In this document: in pieces, positions 1 to 10,740 of the stretch
Position numbering within the stretch: the first letter of the stretch is position 1
Layout: every line of letters starts with the position of its first letter
Assembly (NCBI GenBank): GCA_028023455.1
Contig: JAQFVV010000230.1
Coordinates: 1,366,001-1,430,000, forward strand
Length of the DNA: 64,000 nt
Origin: Epiperipatus broadwayi
Taxonomy: Eukaryota > Onychophora > Udeonychophora > Euonychophora > Peripatidae
Reading direction: 5' to 3'
Program-made: the position numbers and the translations under genes
Notes under the pieces: generated by a model
The model's input: the letters and a program-made list of their open reading frames with translations, nothing else
What the model was told of the DNA's origin: nothing
Database searches by the model: none

Positions 1-496
1 CACTTTTTAAAAGACTTCATCATTTTGTATAATTGTAGCTCTCCCATTGAACTCTATTCACAGCTACATCTTCTCAATAAAAGAAATCAATATGGTACTT
101 CTTTATTGTGTTTTTAAAATAATATTTATGATGTAAGTGGAATCATTTTCACAAAAACAATGTTCAAATTCACTACAAACTACTTTTTTTTAAAAAAATG
201 TCAGTTTCCATTCATTCATTTCTCATGTCAATCCATTCATCACTATGTGTAATACACAAACTTAAATAATTATTCATCAAAGTCAGTCCTACTCAGTTAA
301 CTTTACGGTAAAAGTTGGAGACTTATGTGCTAAGGGTTTATGAATTATGGAAAGTTATATATATATATATAAGATTTAAAAAAATAAATAGAACTGTTAT
401 GTTCATCTCATCACTGTGGTCAAAAGTGACATATCTTTCCAACCACAGATTGTATAATTATTTTATATAACAGACACACATCAGATTTTTAATGAG
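1..496. other. A+T-rich sequence, nothing recognised
   Basis: No coding similarity, tRNA-like boxes or long inverted repeat seen. There is a short TA dinucleotide run near 357-371 and several oligo-A/T runs. Confidence 0.5.
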
Positions 497-800
497 ATGG
501 GTGGCTGAAGAGTTGGAGGATAGAGAAGATTGAAGTCTGTCCATTAAAGTTGAAGGTTTGCTGTCTTAATATAAAACTGAACACTGATTATGTATATATG
601 TGAGAGATTATGATGTGGACCAATTGATGAGTGCTAGTTCAGCCCAAAATATGTATATTGGGGATCATTTATCTTTTTCACATGTGTGGTCAAAGGTATT
701 GGTTTTATAAGATGGTGTGGATAGGTGTGGAGTGGGAAAATCTGAGTTCAAATCCCTTCTAATAACATTAAGTTCAGTATAGACAATATACTTATATTAA
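497..800 (+). repeat. Family C repeat, copy 1
   Basis: About 300 bp closely matching 9882-10210. Shared blocks include ggctgaagagttgga, the hammerhead-like core and the end ccttctaatnacattaag. The last third contains a tRNA B-box-like string (gagttcaaatccc near 752), so the unit may be a composite of a tRNA-derived part and a ribozyme-like part. I do not recognise a named family. Confidence 0.7.
620..661 (+). ncRNA. Decayed hammerhead-like motif, family C copy 1
   Basis: Order seen: CCAA (stem I, 620-623), TTGATGA (CUGAUGA with C3 changed to U), a hairpin GTGCTAGTTCAGCCC, AAAAT where GAAA is expected, a short AT-rich stem III, then TTGG (658-661) that pairs with CCAA. The arrangement is that of a type I hammerhead. 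Two conserved core positions are mutated (C3 and G12), so cleavage is not expected. The case rests on comparison with the copies at 10011 and 10469. Confidence 0.4.
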
Positions 801-939
801 AATATTACAAATGCTCAGGAATAAAGATATGGGATGCTCTTAATTTTTTGCTTATCAAGTTTTTAACATCTATAATGTTGCCTTCATGCAGCCAAACATT
901 TAAAATTATATTTGTTACCCAAAGGCATCATTTTCAGCC

Positions 940-1300
940 ATTATTAATCTACTGGAATTGATGATCTTTCCAAGTTTAAACTAGCTCTCTGCCATCTTCT
1001 TTACAGATTATCTCATCTTAAGTACTTTACAATCTTGTGGGATACAGTTTTTCCTATTTATTTTTATCATTTTTAGTAACACGTTTGGCCCAATTTTATT
1101 GTGACTCCTTACCTGATGTCAGGGATTACCTTTTTATTTTTCACCCATGTATTCATTTTCAATCCATCTTTGTATTCCCAGCCAATAGCTTTCATACTTT
1201 ACTGCATTGTCTGTATTTTTTACCTGTGTCCAAATCTCAAATCCATAAGTAAATACTGAAACTTAATTTATATAGAATCTAAAATATATTTGGAATACTC
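940..1300 (-). pseudogene. RTE-type LINE relic, 3' end
   Basis: Read on the minus strand, the right part encodes a degenerate TYGFEIWT-like string, matching the usual LTYGSETWT motif after the reverse transcriptase domain. A downstream stretch aligns in order with the relic at 2175-2660. The left end (940-1020) matches the family's 3' untranslated end (cattattaatctactg, ctttccaagtttaa), seen also at 6820 and 48480. It is broken by stops and frameshifts and has no start; it is a dead 5'-truncated copy. Confidence 0.6.
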
Positions 1301-1781
1301 CATAGCCATACTATTTCAGCCACACAGAAAACTCAAATTTTAGTAATCCAGCATTATTCATTGTTTCTAAACTGAAATATCTTTGAAATGCCACTTGTGA
1401 ACTCTAACAATGTATTGGTTGCTATGTTTTGATACATTTTGATGGGCAAAAAATGAAAAAAAAAGTAGAACTTCTGGACCGAAAGATAGCAATTATCATA
1501 TGGTCCTGAGAGATTTTATTTTCATTAACCTTTGCAGTAAGTCTGCTACCAACAATTTTGTGTTGCTGTCTTAAATCCTAAATGTAGATTTTAAATTTGC
1601 AGTGTATGGTCTTTGACTTCACTTTTCTATGATTAGAATTATCTGGTTTCTTTGTTCCTTGCTTAGATGCACACCATGAATACTTTAAACCCATATTTTA
1701 TATCACACATCCCAATAAATATGAATCTACATATATAGATACATACACATATCAATCTTAATATAGATATACCTTTATAAT

Positions 1782-2103
1782 CAAAAATTACTCAAAATTC
1801 ACAATTCAACCAGACTAGCAAAGAAAATAAACTCTAAAACACTACCAATGATTTCACTGCTACAAGAAGATTTCTCAAGTGTAGTTCTTTTCACATGAGA
1901 AGTCTGCTTGTAGTCAAGCATTGATGGCTCAGTGGTTTAGCATAGCTGTCTTCCAAGCAGCTGGCCCGGGTTCACTTCCCGGTCAACACATTTGACATAG
2001 AAAAAAAAAAAGTCTGCTTGTAGCAGTGAAACCATTGGTAATGTTTTAGAGTTTATTTTCTTGGCTAGTCTGTTTGAGTTGTGAATTTGGGGTAATTTTT
2101 ATT
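1782..2103. repeat. Foldback (inverted repeat) with a SINE inserted in it
   Basis: The left arm, about 1782-1867, and the right arm, about 2016-2103, are reverse complements with few mismatches. Shared blocks include aaaataaactctaaaac and its complement gttttagagtttatttt. The original loop was about 35-50 bp. An S1 SINE (1914-2009) later inserted next to the right arm. I see no coding capacity. It could be a non-autonomous foldback transposon or an inverted-dimer retroelement. Confidence 0.75.
1914..2009 (+). repeat. S1 tRNA-derived SINE with 14-bp target duplication
   Basis: Pol III A box (TGGCTCAGTGGTTTAG) and B box (GGGTTCACTTCC) lie at tRNA spacing. Acceptor-like ends GCATTGA and TCAACAC partly pair. 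The element is only a tRNA-like body plus TTGACATA and an A run. The flanks aagtctgcttgtag at 1900-1913 and 2010-2023 are identical, a perfect 14-bp target-site duplication that points to LINE-driven retroposition. Confidence 0.85.
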
Positions 2104-2174
2104 ATTTATTGACTAGTGTAGCTTTATGCTTTTAATGTTTGTATACCTTTATATAACTTGATACTAAAAGGAAA

Positions 2175-2660
2175 TATGCCTATGTGTTTGAAAAGGAAGT
2201 TTTTTAACAAATCTGTTTTATCAGTTCTTACTTAAGGATCTGAGACTTGGACACTTAATAGAAGAAAAATACAGAGATTTTAGACCACTCAAAGAAGTAT
2301 GGAGAGATGTATGTTGGGAGTAACAAGAAGAGATCGAAAATGCAATGTATGGGTAAGAGAACAAACAGGTGTTACTGACCTCATTGAAAAAATTAAAAGA
2401 TTGAAGTGGAGTTGGGCTGGACATATTGCTAGAAGAGATGATAATAGATGGAGAATTGAAATTTTAAACTGTATTCCAATAGATTGTAAAAGACCCAGAA
2501 AGAGACCACATGTGAGATGGATGGATGAAATAAGAAAGTGTGCAGGGATGATGTGGAGAAAAGAAGCTAAAGATCAGAGAAGATGGATTACACTTGGAGA
2601 GATCTTCATCCTGCAGTGGATTGATAAATGGTTGATAATGATGATGATGATGATATATAT
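2175..2660 (+). pseudogene. RTE-type LINE relic, C-terminal end of ORF
   Basis: An open stretch encodes the region just after the reverse transcriptase palm, with motifs IKRLKWSWAGHIARRDDNRW and KRPRKRPHVRWMDEIRK. This is the signature C-terminal part of RTE-like LINE polyproteins. Upstream codons resemble SFLTNLFYQFLLKDLRLGHL, a decayed LPVLTYGSETWT box. The 3' end (ggagagatcttcatcctgca) followed by an ATG/GATGAT run is the family's terminus. It is 5'-truncated with no start codon and is the best-preserved copy of this domain here. Confidence 0.8.
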
Positions 2661-4844
2661 ATTGAATACTATAGAATTTATTCCAGAGATTTTTGTTTAA
2701 CATATATATATACATATTTATATACAGACACTGTATGCAAGGGTTTTTGTATATACACATTTAGAACACGCATATAAATCCTTAACTAGATATATACATC
2801 AATTCTTGTGAAGATTTCTACACCTGGATAGTCAAACACACCATTATTATAATTTTTGTGTGTATTTGAAAATTCATCAGAAATACTTAATAATGAATAC
2901 TTACGTGGCCATTTTAAAGGGATTTTTGATGTTTAAGCACCAAAGTAACAAGATGAATACAAACATTGGTATTCAATTGATAAATAATTATTTTTTTTTT
3001 TACTATTTTAAAACTACTGCATTTATGTATAATTTTGCCATCAAAATGGATTTTATGAGATCTCGGACAAAATTGTTTTTCTGGATCAAACAATAAAGCC
3101 AGATACATTTGATCTTCTTAGACGTTAACTGCAGTCCCCTAAACGGATTCAGGTAATTCATATTTATCGCTCATCTATTTCAAAAACGAAATGTAACAGT
3201 CATTGATAATGTATAAATATGGATACAACACAAATAATAAACTACATCATTAATGAATCTCAAATCTATTATTACAGTATCAGAATTGGGTGAAGTATCT
3301 GAGATTTTTGGGGGATATTTTGTTAATAGTTAGGTTATCTAAAAAATATTCATCCAATAAATAAAAAAGTGCAAAATTCTTTACCAATATTTATGTCCTT
3401 TAAAATTAAATTTTCCACTAATAAATGAGTTACGTGAACGTGAGGTATTTATATATTACTAGTGCGCGTAATTGTATATGTGTATTGTATTATGACGTGA
3501 AATTACATTCTAGTTATCCCTAGGAGCAAAAATTATATTCTAGGATGAGTTATTTTGCTATATATATATTTAGCAGAGATTCGTGTCTGATTCTTACGGA
3601 CTTTTTTTTTAATTCACTAATACAAATCTATATATAGTTCTGAATTAAAAGTATTTATTTCTATTATCTGGAAAAAAATCTACACTGATCCTTTTCTATT
3701 TGCACTTACATTAAAGAGATTTTGACTATTAATACCTCTTTTTGAAATGTTGATGTAATCAATTCATTTTTCCGGCGAACTTTTAAATATTTAAATATAT
3801 ATATTAATAAATACGTTGAAATATCTAAATGGTGAAAGTTTTTAAAATGGCATTCGACAAAGAATCCCCGACCCCCTCTATTCACTTCAACATGCTATGT
3901 ATTTTTCTATTTCAATCTTTTGAGTGACTTAAAGGAAAAGCAATTAGAAAATCAATTGCATTTCACTATTAGAGGTTGTTTTTAAAACTAATTAATAATT
4001 AAACATGTTTTGTATATTTAATAGGAAATCTCCGGAATAATTTACCTTTCGGTGCTGAATCTTAATATTTAATCTACAGTTTTAGTAATCTTAGTTTCTG
4101 CGGTTTGTCAAAAATTAGGCTACGATGTTATTAAATAATTTAATTGTGTAATTAATTATCTTGTTACATTTATTTTATTTTTTTTTTTTAAAAAAAAAAA
4201 AAGGGTAGCAAATTCCTGTTAGGAAAATTTATTGATATTATAATCGATGTACGGGTGAGCTATCATAGTGGACAAAGTATTGGGAACAACATGATATTTT
4301 TATCAATATATATCGCGAGCCTTCTTTTGTATTTAGAACTAAGATTTTCAATTTGGATTTCATCTAATAAAATTTGCTATTAACGATTTTAAAAAAAAAA
4401 AAAAAAAAATGCGATTCCCTTGTAAAATTAGTTTTTGAGCTGTAATTAATAGTTTAGAATATTTATGAAAATGTTTCACTCTATACTGCGACAACAAAAA
4501 AAATTCAAGAATAAATTTAATGCTATTTTGGTATTAGAATTCAGCTATTCCTAATTAAAACAAATTTTGAAAAAAAATATTTATTGGTAGAAAAGTTTAA
4601 TCTTTCACGTTACTAGTTTGAACTAATGATGCTTGTCTTTCTATTATTAATCTTTTTTTTTCTTCAATAAATTATATATATATATTATAATTTTGTTTAT
4701 AAGTAGTAAAAATTGTCAAGGTTCCGAAAGTATTTATAGAATTAAAAAGGTTCCTTGATTAAAATAAGTTGGAAACCACTGATTTCGAAAAATGTAGTTT
4801 ATTACAGAAGGACAAGAGCCTATTGTAGGCAAACAAGAAAAATC
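2661..4844. other. A+T-rich intergenic stretch
   Basis: Only small open frames of low complexity occur here. There are poly-A/T runs near 4180-4201 and 4391-4409 and short AT microsatellites. No transposon ends or tRNA boxes were recognised. Confidence 0.5.
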
Positions 4845-5215
4845 CAGAGTGCTAATTGATTGCGTATAAAACGAATAGTTGAAATCCTAAAGTGGATCCG
4901 ACGAGATTGTCAAAAGACCTAGAAAGCGATCACATGTGAGATGAATGAATAAAATAAAAAAATATTTGTGTAATGTGGAAAAGGTGGTAGTAATGTGGAA
5001 AAGGTGGTAGAAATCCTAAAGTGGATCCGACGAGATTGTCAAAAGACCTAGAAAGCGATCACATGTGAGATGAATGAATAAAATAAAAAAATATTTGTGT
5101 AATGTGGAAAAGGTGGTAAAAATCAGAGAAAGTGAATTAAACTTGAAAAGATCATCATCCTCCAGTAGATCAATAATTGTTGAAAATAATGATGATGGTG
5201 ATGACAAAAGAAAAG
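4845..5215 (+). pseudogene. RTE LINE relic carrying a 129-bp tandem duplication
   Basis: Decayed C-terminal RTE sequence: coding for a KRPRKRSHVR-like string and the terminal block agatcatcatcctccagtaga can be aligned with 2175-2660. The stretch from gaaatcctaaagtggatcc at 4881 is repeated from 5010 with almost no differences, giving two 129-bp copies (4881-5009 and 5010-5138). The near identity of the copies means the duplication is much younger than the LINE relic it sits in. Confidence 0.75.
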
Positions 5216-5497
5216 GGTCAAATCGTTGATTAGCTTAGGGCAAGAAAACAGTGTAGTTTAGGTGAAGAACATAGGCTTTTTATTTATTATTCAGGATGCT
5301 TCACAAAAACTTCAATAATATATTAAATCAAATGATTAGAGAAGTTAAAAAATTATTGAAAATGTTACACAGAGGTAAATGAAGTAATAAAAAACAAGAA
5401 AGTTGAATAACCACATTTTTAAGGTTTTTAAATTAATATTTGCCTATCAAGTACTGCTACTTTCACAGTATCTAGACACTTCTATCACTTCTTATAT

Positions 5498-5592
5498 ATA
5501 TATTATGTGTCATAGCATTGGTCAGGAAGCAAACCCAGGACAATTGCTTGTAAGGCAGCTGTGCTGACCACTCGGCCACCAATGCTTGACAT
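5498..5592 (-). repeat. S1 tRNA-derived SINE
   Basis: Minus-strand copy. Complement of the B box (gaagcaaacccagg) and of the A box (ctgaccactcggccacc) are at tRNA spacing, ending in the head caccaatgcttgac. A likely target duplication ttcttatat occurs at 5489-5497 and 5593-5601. Confidence 0.75.
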
Positions 5593-5949
5593 TTCTTATA
5601 TTTTTTACTTCACATGGCCATTGCTATCTGCCAGAGAGTTGCACTGGATCATACCATTATCCACAACATATCACCGAAATGAACAATGTTCAGCTGATAG
5701 AAGAATGTAACAATCAGATACATAACTTCAAAAAACAATGTTTGCATCATGATTTCAAAAAATATTTTAATAATCTTCATCTGTTATCTAATCAAGCTTA
5801 TTAATTATTGGACAATCATGACATGATTGCCATAATCATGGGTTAGAAGAATGTCGATGATGATTTGTCAGGCTTTTAGGAGACTATGGTTTGAATCTGA
5901 TATTATTGCTGCATTTGCACTAGAATACAATAGTATTTTCCTGAAGGGT

Positions 5950-6590
5950 TGTGATGATGATATTTTAATTGTATTTATATATTGGACTGTACAATCATCT
6001 AATATTAAGTATTGAATGTCTTTAGAAAACTTTATTTAAACATTCCAATTACATTCAATTGTTAATAATACCACACAGATTAGTATATGCACAGCATTTT
6101 GAGAGGTATTATTCTCTCTTCTTCAGGTGTTTCTGGCCTAACCAGTGACAGTACTAGCATGGGAATTGAACCTGGACCCTTAGATTCTTGAATATTGAAT
6201 TTTAAGATAATGCTCCAACCAACTGAGCTATCCTAACTGGTGATAGTACTAGAATGGGAATCTAACCTGGATCCTTAAATATAGAATTTTAAAGTAACTC
6301 TCTAACCAACTAAGCCATCATTTGGTTATAGCATTGCTTTTAAATTCAATATTCAAGAATATAAGAGTCCATGTTTGATTCCCATGCTAGTACTGTCAGT
6401 GATAAGATCAATAACACCTGAAGAAGAGAGGAGAATAATACTTCTTGAATTATTGGCATATACTAACTTGTGTTCTATTACTAACAGTTGAATATGACTG
6501 GAATATTTAAATAATTGTTTTCTAAAAACATTCAATACTTAATATTAGATGATGAAAATAGTCCAATATATATAAAAATACAAGTAGAAT
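5950..6590. repeat. Large foldback with tRNA-like sequences at its centre (FB4)
   Basis: The left arm, about 5953-6210, is the inverted complement of the right arm, about 6345-6590, over more than 200 bp with moderate divergence. An example is caatcatctaatattaag at 5989 against cttaatattagatgatg near 6538. The centre holds two tandem minus-strand tRNA-like units and part of a third on the plus strand. Each arm carries ctgaagaagagag, similar to the CUGANGA start of the hammerhead motifs elsewhere in the window, but a matching GAAA is not preserved. Confidence 0.7.
6155..6233 (-). repeat. tRNA-like unit inside FB4
   Basis: On the minus strand it reads GGATAGCTCAGTTGGTTGG (A box) then GTCCAGGTTCAATTCCC (B box), about 50 bases apart, like a tRNA with a long variable arm. 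A second diverged copy follows at about 6250-6320. It forms part of a repeated palindrome and the acceptor stem does not close cleanly, so I treat it as SINE or retroelement material, not a working tRNA gene. Confidence 0.6.
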
Positions 6591-6819
6591 ACAATGGTTT
6601 TGAATATTCTACATATGAGGCTCTCAAGAGATTATTTAATACACATAGGGATGACAAATAGCGAGTTTATCTTTGGAGGGATCTGTTCATTTTGGCTTTG
6701 TGTTTTGGCCATATTTATCAATCTTAGTTTATATTAATTTTAGATTACCACAGTACATTTCAATCAAATTTATTATCTCATCTTTAGTGAATATTTTATA
6801 GTATTTAGATTTGAAATCC

Positions 6820-7100
6820 ATTACCACCAGCATTTTCAACCATTATCAATCTACCGAAAGGTGAAAATCTCCAAATATATTCCATTTTCTTTCATTCATA
6901 AATTGTTTTCTCCATACCAGTAAATTATTTTATAAATCCATCTCACATGAGGTCTTTTTCTAGATCTTTTATAATTTCTTGGAATCTAGTTTAAGAGAGC
7001 TGTGCATCTATTGTCTACTTATCTAGCAACATATCAATCCCAGTCATTCTTTAGATTATAAATTTTGAAACATTCAACAGTATAATTGTTTTTGTTATTG
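6820..7100 (-). pseudogene. RTE LINE relic, 3' end
   Basis: Minus-strand remnant: ccattatcaatctac, aaatctccaaat, then tccatctcacatgaggtctttt and atcttttataatttcttgga match, in order, the family's 3' end and the complement of its KRPRKRPHVRW coding region. It is heavily mutated and has no usable frame. Confidence 0.6.
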
Positions 7101-7264
7101 ATTCTCTGGTTAAATAGGTAACAGCAATCATTTCTTTTCTTGATACATTTCGTTCTTCACTGATTTATCCAAATTCTTATCATTTCATTAAAGTTTTATA
7201 TGTAATGAGAATGAGTGATTATTTGATGTATATTTTTATTTCTTAACTATAGTTTTGCTGAGTA

Positions 7265-7755
7265 AACTACTCTTTTGAGAGCTATGAAAAATAAGTAGTA
7301 TTCTATGTCAATATATGTAAGAAAAAGATCAACTAGTCAAGCGCTGGTAGCCAAGAGGTCAGCGCAGCTGCCTTGCAAGCAGTGTCTTGCAGACAGTTGT
7401 CACGGGTTTGTTTCCTGGCTGATGCTTTGACATATTGAAAAAAAGGATCAACTATCTTTTAAGCTTATATAGTAATTAAATAGTTATTTTTTGAAAGTGT
7501 TAGTCGATTTTAAATGTAAGACTTTCTTAAATTATGATCAGATATCAGAGAATAAAACCAAATCTCATTTTTAACTATCTCTAAAATTAATACAAAATCA
7601 GTATTGTATATAGTAATGTTAAATACAAGTAGCTTTTAAGGTAACTGTAATTAAACAAAAACAAAGTAAACTTCAGAAAACTGTGAAAAATAAGCAGTAT
7701 TCTATGTCAATAAATGTAAGAAATAGATGGACCAATTATCTCTTAAGCTTGGATA
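7265..7755. repeat. Pair of ~75-bp direct repeats, one split by a SINE
   Basis: The block ctatgaaaaataagtagtattctatgtcaatatatgtaag (near 7283) recurs as ctgtgaaaaataagcag near 7682. Both are followed by gatcaac/gaccaat and tcttttaagctt/tctcttaagctt. In the first copy this block is interrupted by the S1 SINE at 7336-7445, so the duplication is probably older than the SINE. Confidence 0.65.
7336..7445 (+). repeat. S1 tRNA-derived SINE
   Basis: The head tcaagcgctggtagccaag (A box), the B-box-like string gggtttgtttcctgg and the tail gctttgacatat are present. It is longer than other copies because of a small internal duplication (tgcaagcagtgtcttgcagac). Target duplication gatcaacta lies at 7327-7335 and 7446-7454. 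Confidence 0.8.
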
Positions 7756-7844
7756 TACTTCTACATGATATCAATAAAAATATGTAAAATATTCCATTAT
7801 TTTTTTTCTTTATTTATTTCCCATTGTTGTTTTTGTGACTGCAG

Positions 7845-8062
7845 CTCTCACCTCAACTCTACCATATCACAACCATTTACCATCTCATCTCAATTCCACC
7901 TTATCACAATCATCTCATCTCAACTACACCATATCACAACCATCTCATCTCAACTCTACTATACCATCTAATCTTAATTTCACTGCTTCACAAACATTTT
8001 ATCTCAACTGTACTATATCACAACCTTTTCGATTACACCATATTACAATCATCTGCCATCAA
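7845..8062. repeat. 30-bp minisatellite, about seven units
   Basis: Repeating unit ctcaactacaccatatcacaaccatctcat (written in two parts: ctcaactacaccata and tcacaaccatctcat) with drift and a few indels. The open frames across it (to 8065) encode only a 10-residue periodic peptide and are a by-product of the 30-bp period. Confidence 0.8.
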
Positions 8063-8787
8063 TAAATTTCCGAACATCCTCTCCAATTACGCATTCATTT
8101 TAGAAACAATTATCACTCACCAGGTGATTTAGAAGTATCATGTACTGAATCTATATGCCTTTGTTAGTAGCTCAATATTTTTCATTATGCCAGTTTAACT
8201 TTTAACAACTTGTGGAAGTATAAACAATCATTCATGGTGCCTAAGTATATTGTGTAACTGTTGCAAAGTGATTGTTTGTATGTAGTTTTTATTTATATAT
8301 ACTCAGAGTCATGGTGATAGGATACATTAGCAGACAAATGTCTAAAGAACTGCTTTGGGGGGGGGGTCATTGCTGACACATTATGTTACTGCAAATTTAT
8401 TTAAGCCACTGTGAATTTATGTGAATTTTATTTTATTAGTAGGCTCACAAAATTTATTCATTTATTATCTTTTGGAGAAAATAAAAGAAAAGGACATGTC
8501 AAATTTTAGTTTGTGACAACTTCATATATAACGAATGCTATTCTTTACATTGATTTATTTTCTTATACCTCTTTGGCTCAAAAATTGAATTCAACTATTT
8601 AAAATTTAAAGTTACATGTATTTAATTATACTACAGTTAATACAACAAAATCATGGTATCCGGTAATTGCATTAATATCCACTTTTAACTTAACTTTGAG
8701 TTGAATATGTCACGCTATTGCTTTTTCACAACATCTTCACCCACAGTTTGAAATAAATATAAGTTTTAAAAAATAACATTTTTTATA
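8063..8787. other. No recognised feature
   Basis: A+T-rich, with a G run near 8347-8355. No element termini seen. Confidence 0.45.
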
Positions 8788-9304
8788 AATGTACAATTAA
8801 TATGCCTAAATGCACTAAAATGCAGGCAGTGGTGAAGCCTAAGTACAAATTGTAATATTAATTGTCTTGAGTGCTTTTGAGAAGTTTTGTCTTCTTGTAA
8901 TCATAGCAAGTGGGTTGTATGAGTATGATAAAAAATGTAAGCAATAAATATGTAAATTTATGCAAAGTGGATTAGAAAATCCATTTTCTGAAGAGAGAAA
9001 AGTGTGCTTCCTTCAAGTTTATAGCATAGGTGTTGTTGGCTATAAGGCATGCATCATTGATTTTACATTTATAGTCATGGTATTCTATGCATGTTGTGAT
9101 AGAAGCAGACGGTTTAAATATATGGCTGCTGGACTTCGATGTTTTAAAGGGATGGAACTGTATTCTGATATATTCAGAGCCCTTTTGTATAAATAGCAGT
9201 GCTGAGAGATGCAAGAGTAGAGAGATGTGCTCAGCCAATTCATATTACAATTTGAGCTTAGCTTTACCATTACCTGCGTTTTAGTGCATTTAGACATATT
9301 ACTT
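8788..9304. repeat. Foldback with ~88-bp arms (FB9)
   Basis: The left arm (about 8795-8885, containing ctaaatgcactaaaatgcag) matches the complement of the right arm (about 9215-9304, containing ctgcgttttagtgcatttag) with scattered mismatches. The pairing continues into caaattgtaatattaattg / caattcatattacaatttg. A ~330-bp loop lies between. Short overlapping frames at 8960-9297 show no similarity to a known protein. No clear target duplication was identified. Confidence 0.7.
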
Positions 9305-9881
9305 ATTTAATTGGGACATCTACTTTTCTTATTCTTATAAAAATGTACACTTGTAATTTAATTTCAAAAATACATTTGTAATTTATATTCATAACTCGTG
9401 TGTCGTTCTATATAGTATTGTTTATTATTTCTCAGGCATTTCTTTGACTCATACACTCAGTATGCATCCAAGTACATTGTTGCTTTCACAATGAATGCAT
9501 TTACGTTATACTTCACCATATTGCTGATATGAATTATTATTGATACAAAGAATTTGATACCTGACTTCATTTTAAAATAATATTTTTAATGAAAAAAAAA
9601 ATTCTTTATCAAATGTTTATTTTAATTTTTTAAAATATATATATAGACAAATAATAAAGCATTAAAAAAATCAATTTTACAAATAAAAAACAGAAATAAT
9701 ATTATTGATACAAGGCATTTTTGATCTGAAATCATGCAATTTTCAACAGTATTATTATATTTTTAAAAATCAAATTCATTTTCAAAAAACTATACAGTAT
9801 ATAAATTGTTCAGTATATATATATATATGACAATAATATTGGCATTAACAATAGCTTTGAACAGTCCATCCTCGGATATTT
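9305..9881. other. No recognised feature
   Basis: A+T-rich with a TA run near 9820. Nothing coding or repetitive that I can name. Confidence 0.45.
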
Positions 9882-10210
9882 AAAGATATGAATGGCTGAA
9901 GAGTTGGAGTGTGAAGAAGATTGAAGCTTGTCCATTAAAGTTCGAAGATTTGCTATCTTAATATAAACTGAGCACTGATTGTGTATATGTGTGGGAGATG
10001 GTGATCTGGACCAATTGATGATTGCTGGTTCAGCACAAAATACGTGGACTGGAGATCATTTGTCTTTTTTACATATATGTATGTGGTCATGGATGTCAGT
10101 TGTATAAGTTGAAGTAGATGGCTGTGGAGAGCTTGAAAATCTTAGTTCAAGTCCCTTCTAATTACATTAAGTTTAATATAGATATTATACCTGTATTTAA
10201 ATATTACTAT
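9882..10210 (+). repeat. Family C repeat, copy 2
   Basis: Full match in order with 497-800, including the B-box-like cttagttcaagtccc near 10141. With the inverted partial copy at 10400-10560 it makes a tail-to-tail pair. A ~170-bp flanking block follows each member of the pair (10206-10380 and 10577-10740). Confidence 0.7.
10011..10052 (+). ncRNA. Hammerhead-like motif, family C copy 2
   Basis: CCAA (10011-10014), TTGATGA (10015-10021), hairpin TTGCTGGTTCAGCA, then CAAAATACGTGGAC and TGG. Stem II pairs well (TGCTG with CAGCA). C3 is U and the expected G12 is A, so this copy is likely inactive. It supports the ancestral order stem I - CUGAUGA - stem II - GAAA - stem III. Confidence 0.45.
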
Positions 10211-10740
10211 ATTTTAATTGATAAACATCTAACTTACGACCCTCACAACTTTGACATAAACTACTTAATTGAAGTCTATTGATAATTTTTATTAGTCATT
10301 CATTAGACTAGCGATTATTCACTTAATAGATAATATTTGCATAGTGTAATTTTCACTATCCCACTCTCGTGCAATGTAGGGATTGGTTTCTACCCACTTT
10401 TAACACCTTGTGTAGGGATATAATCATAAACATATAACCAAAAACATGTGAAAAATATATATGATCCCCAAAATGCACATATTATGCTGAACCAGCATTC
10501 ATCAGTTGGTCTAAATCACATTCTTTTACTCATATCTTTATCATTGTTTAGTATATATAGATAAACAATTACCTACAGTTTAATTAATAAGTGTCAAACT
10601 TACTATCCTCATAACTTTGGCACAAACTTCTCGATAAAAGTATATTAATAATTTTTATTAATCATTCATTAGACTAGAGATTATCCAACATAATGATAAT
10701 ATTTCTATAGTGTAATTCCCACTACACCACTATCATATAA
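10206..10740. repeat. ~170-bp direct repeats (10206-10380, 10577-10740)
   Basis: Both copies carry, in order, taattgataaacatctaac/taattaataagtgtcaaac, cataactttggcacaaac-like text, tttttattagtcattcattagacta and tagtgtaattttcac. They share roughly 80% identity by eye. Together with family C units they form an alternating array. Origin unknown. Confidence 0.65.
10469..10510 (-). ncRNA. Hammerhead-like motif, family C copy 3
   Basis: Minus strand: CCAA (10507-10510), an intact CTGATGA (10500-10506), and a perfectly paired stem II, ATGCTG-GTT-CAGCAT. It continues with AAT where GAA is expected, a stem III of ATG-TG-CAT, U17, then TTGG pairing with CCAA. All helices close exactly. Only G12/A14 are lost. 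This copy best shows that family C descended from a type I hammerhead. Confidence 0.5.

Noticed and set aside
1914-2009. S1 as a true tRNA gene
   Set aside because: Target duplications, A tail, many mutated copies and imperfect stems show retroposed SINEs.
6155-6320. Functional tRNA gene pair
   Set aside because: A and B boxes exist but stems do not close fully and the units sit inside a repeated foldback.
7765-8065. Two frames with a periodic Ser/Thr/Asn/His peptide
   Set aside because: The period is the 30-bp minisatellite, open in several frames.
8960-9297. Cluster of overlapping frames on both strands
   Set aside because: Inside the FB9 loop and right arm; no protein similarity and four overlapping frames indicate chance.
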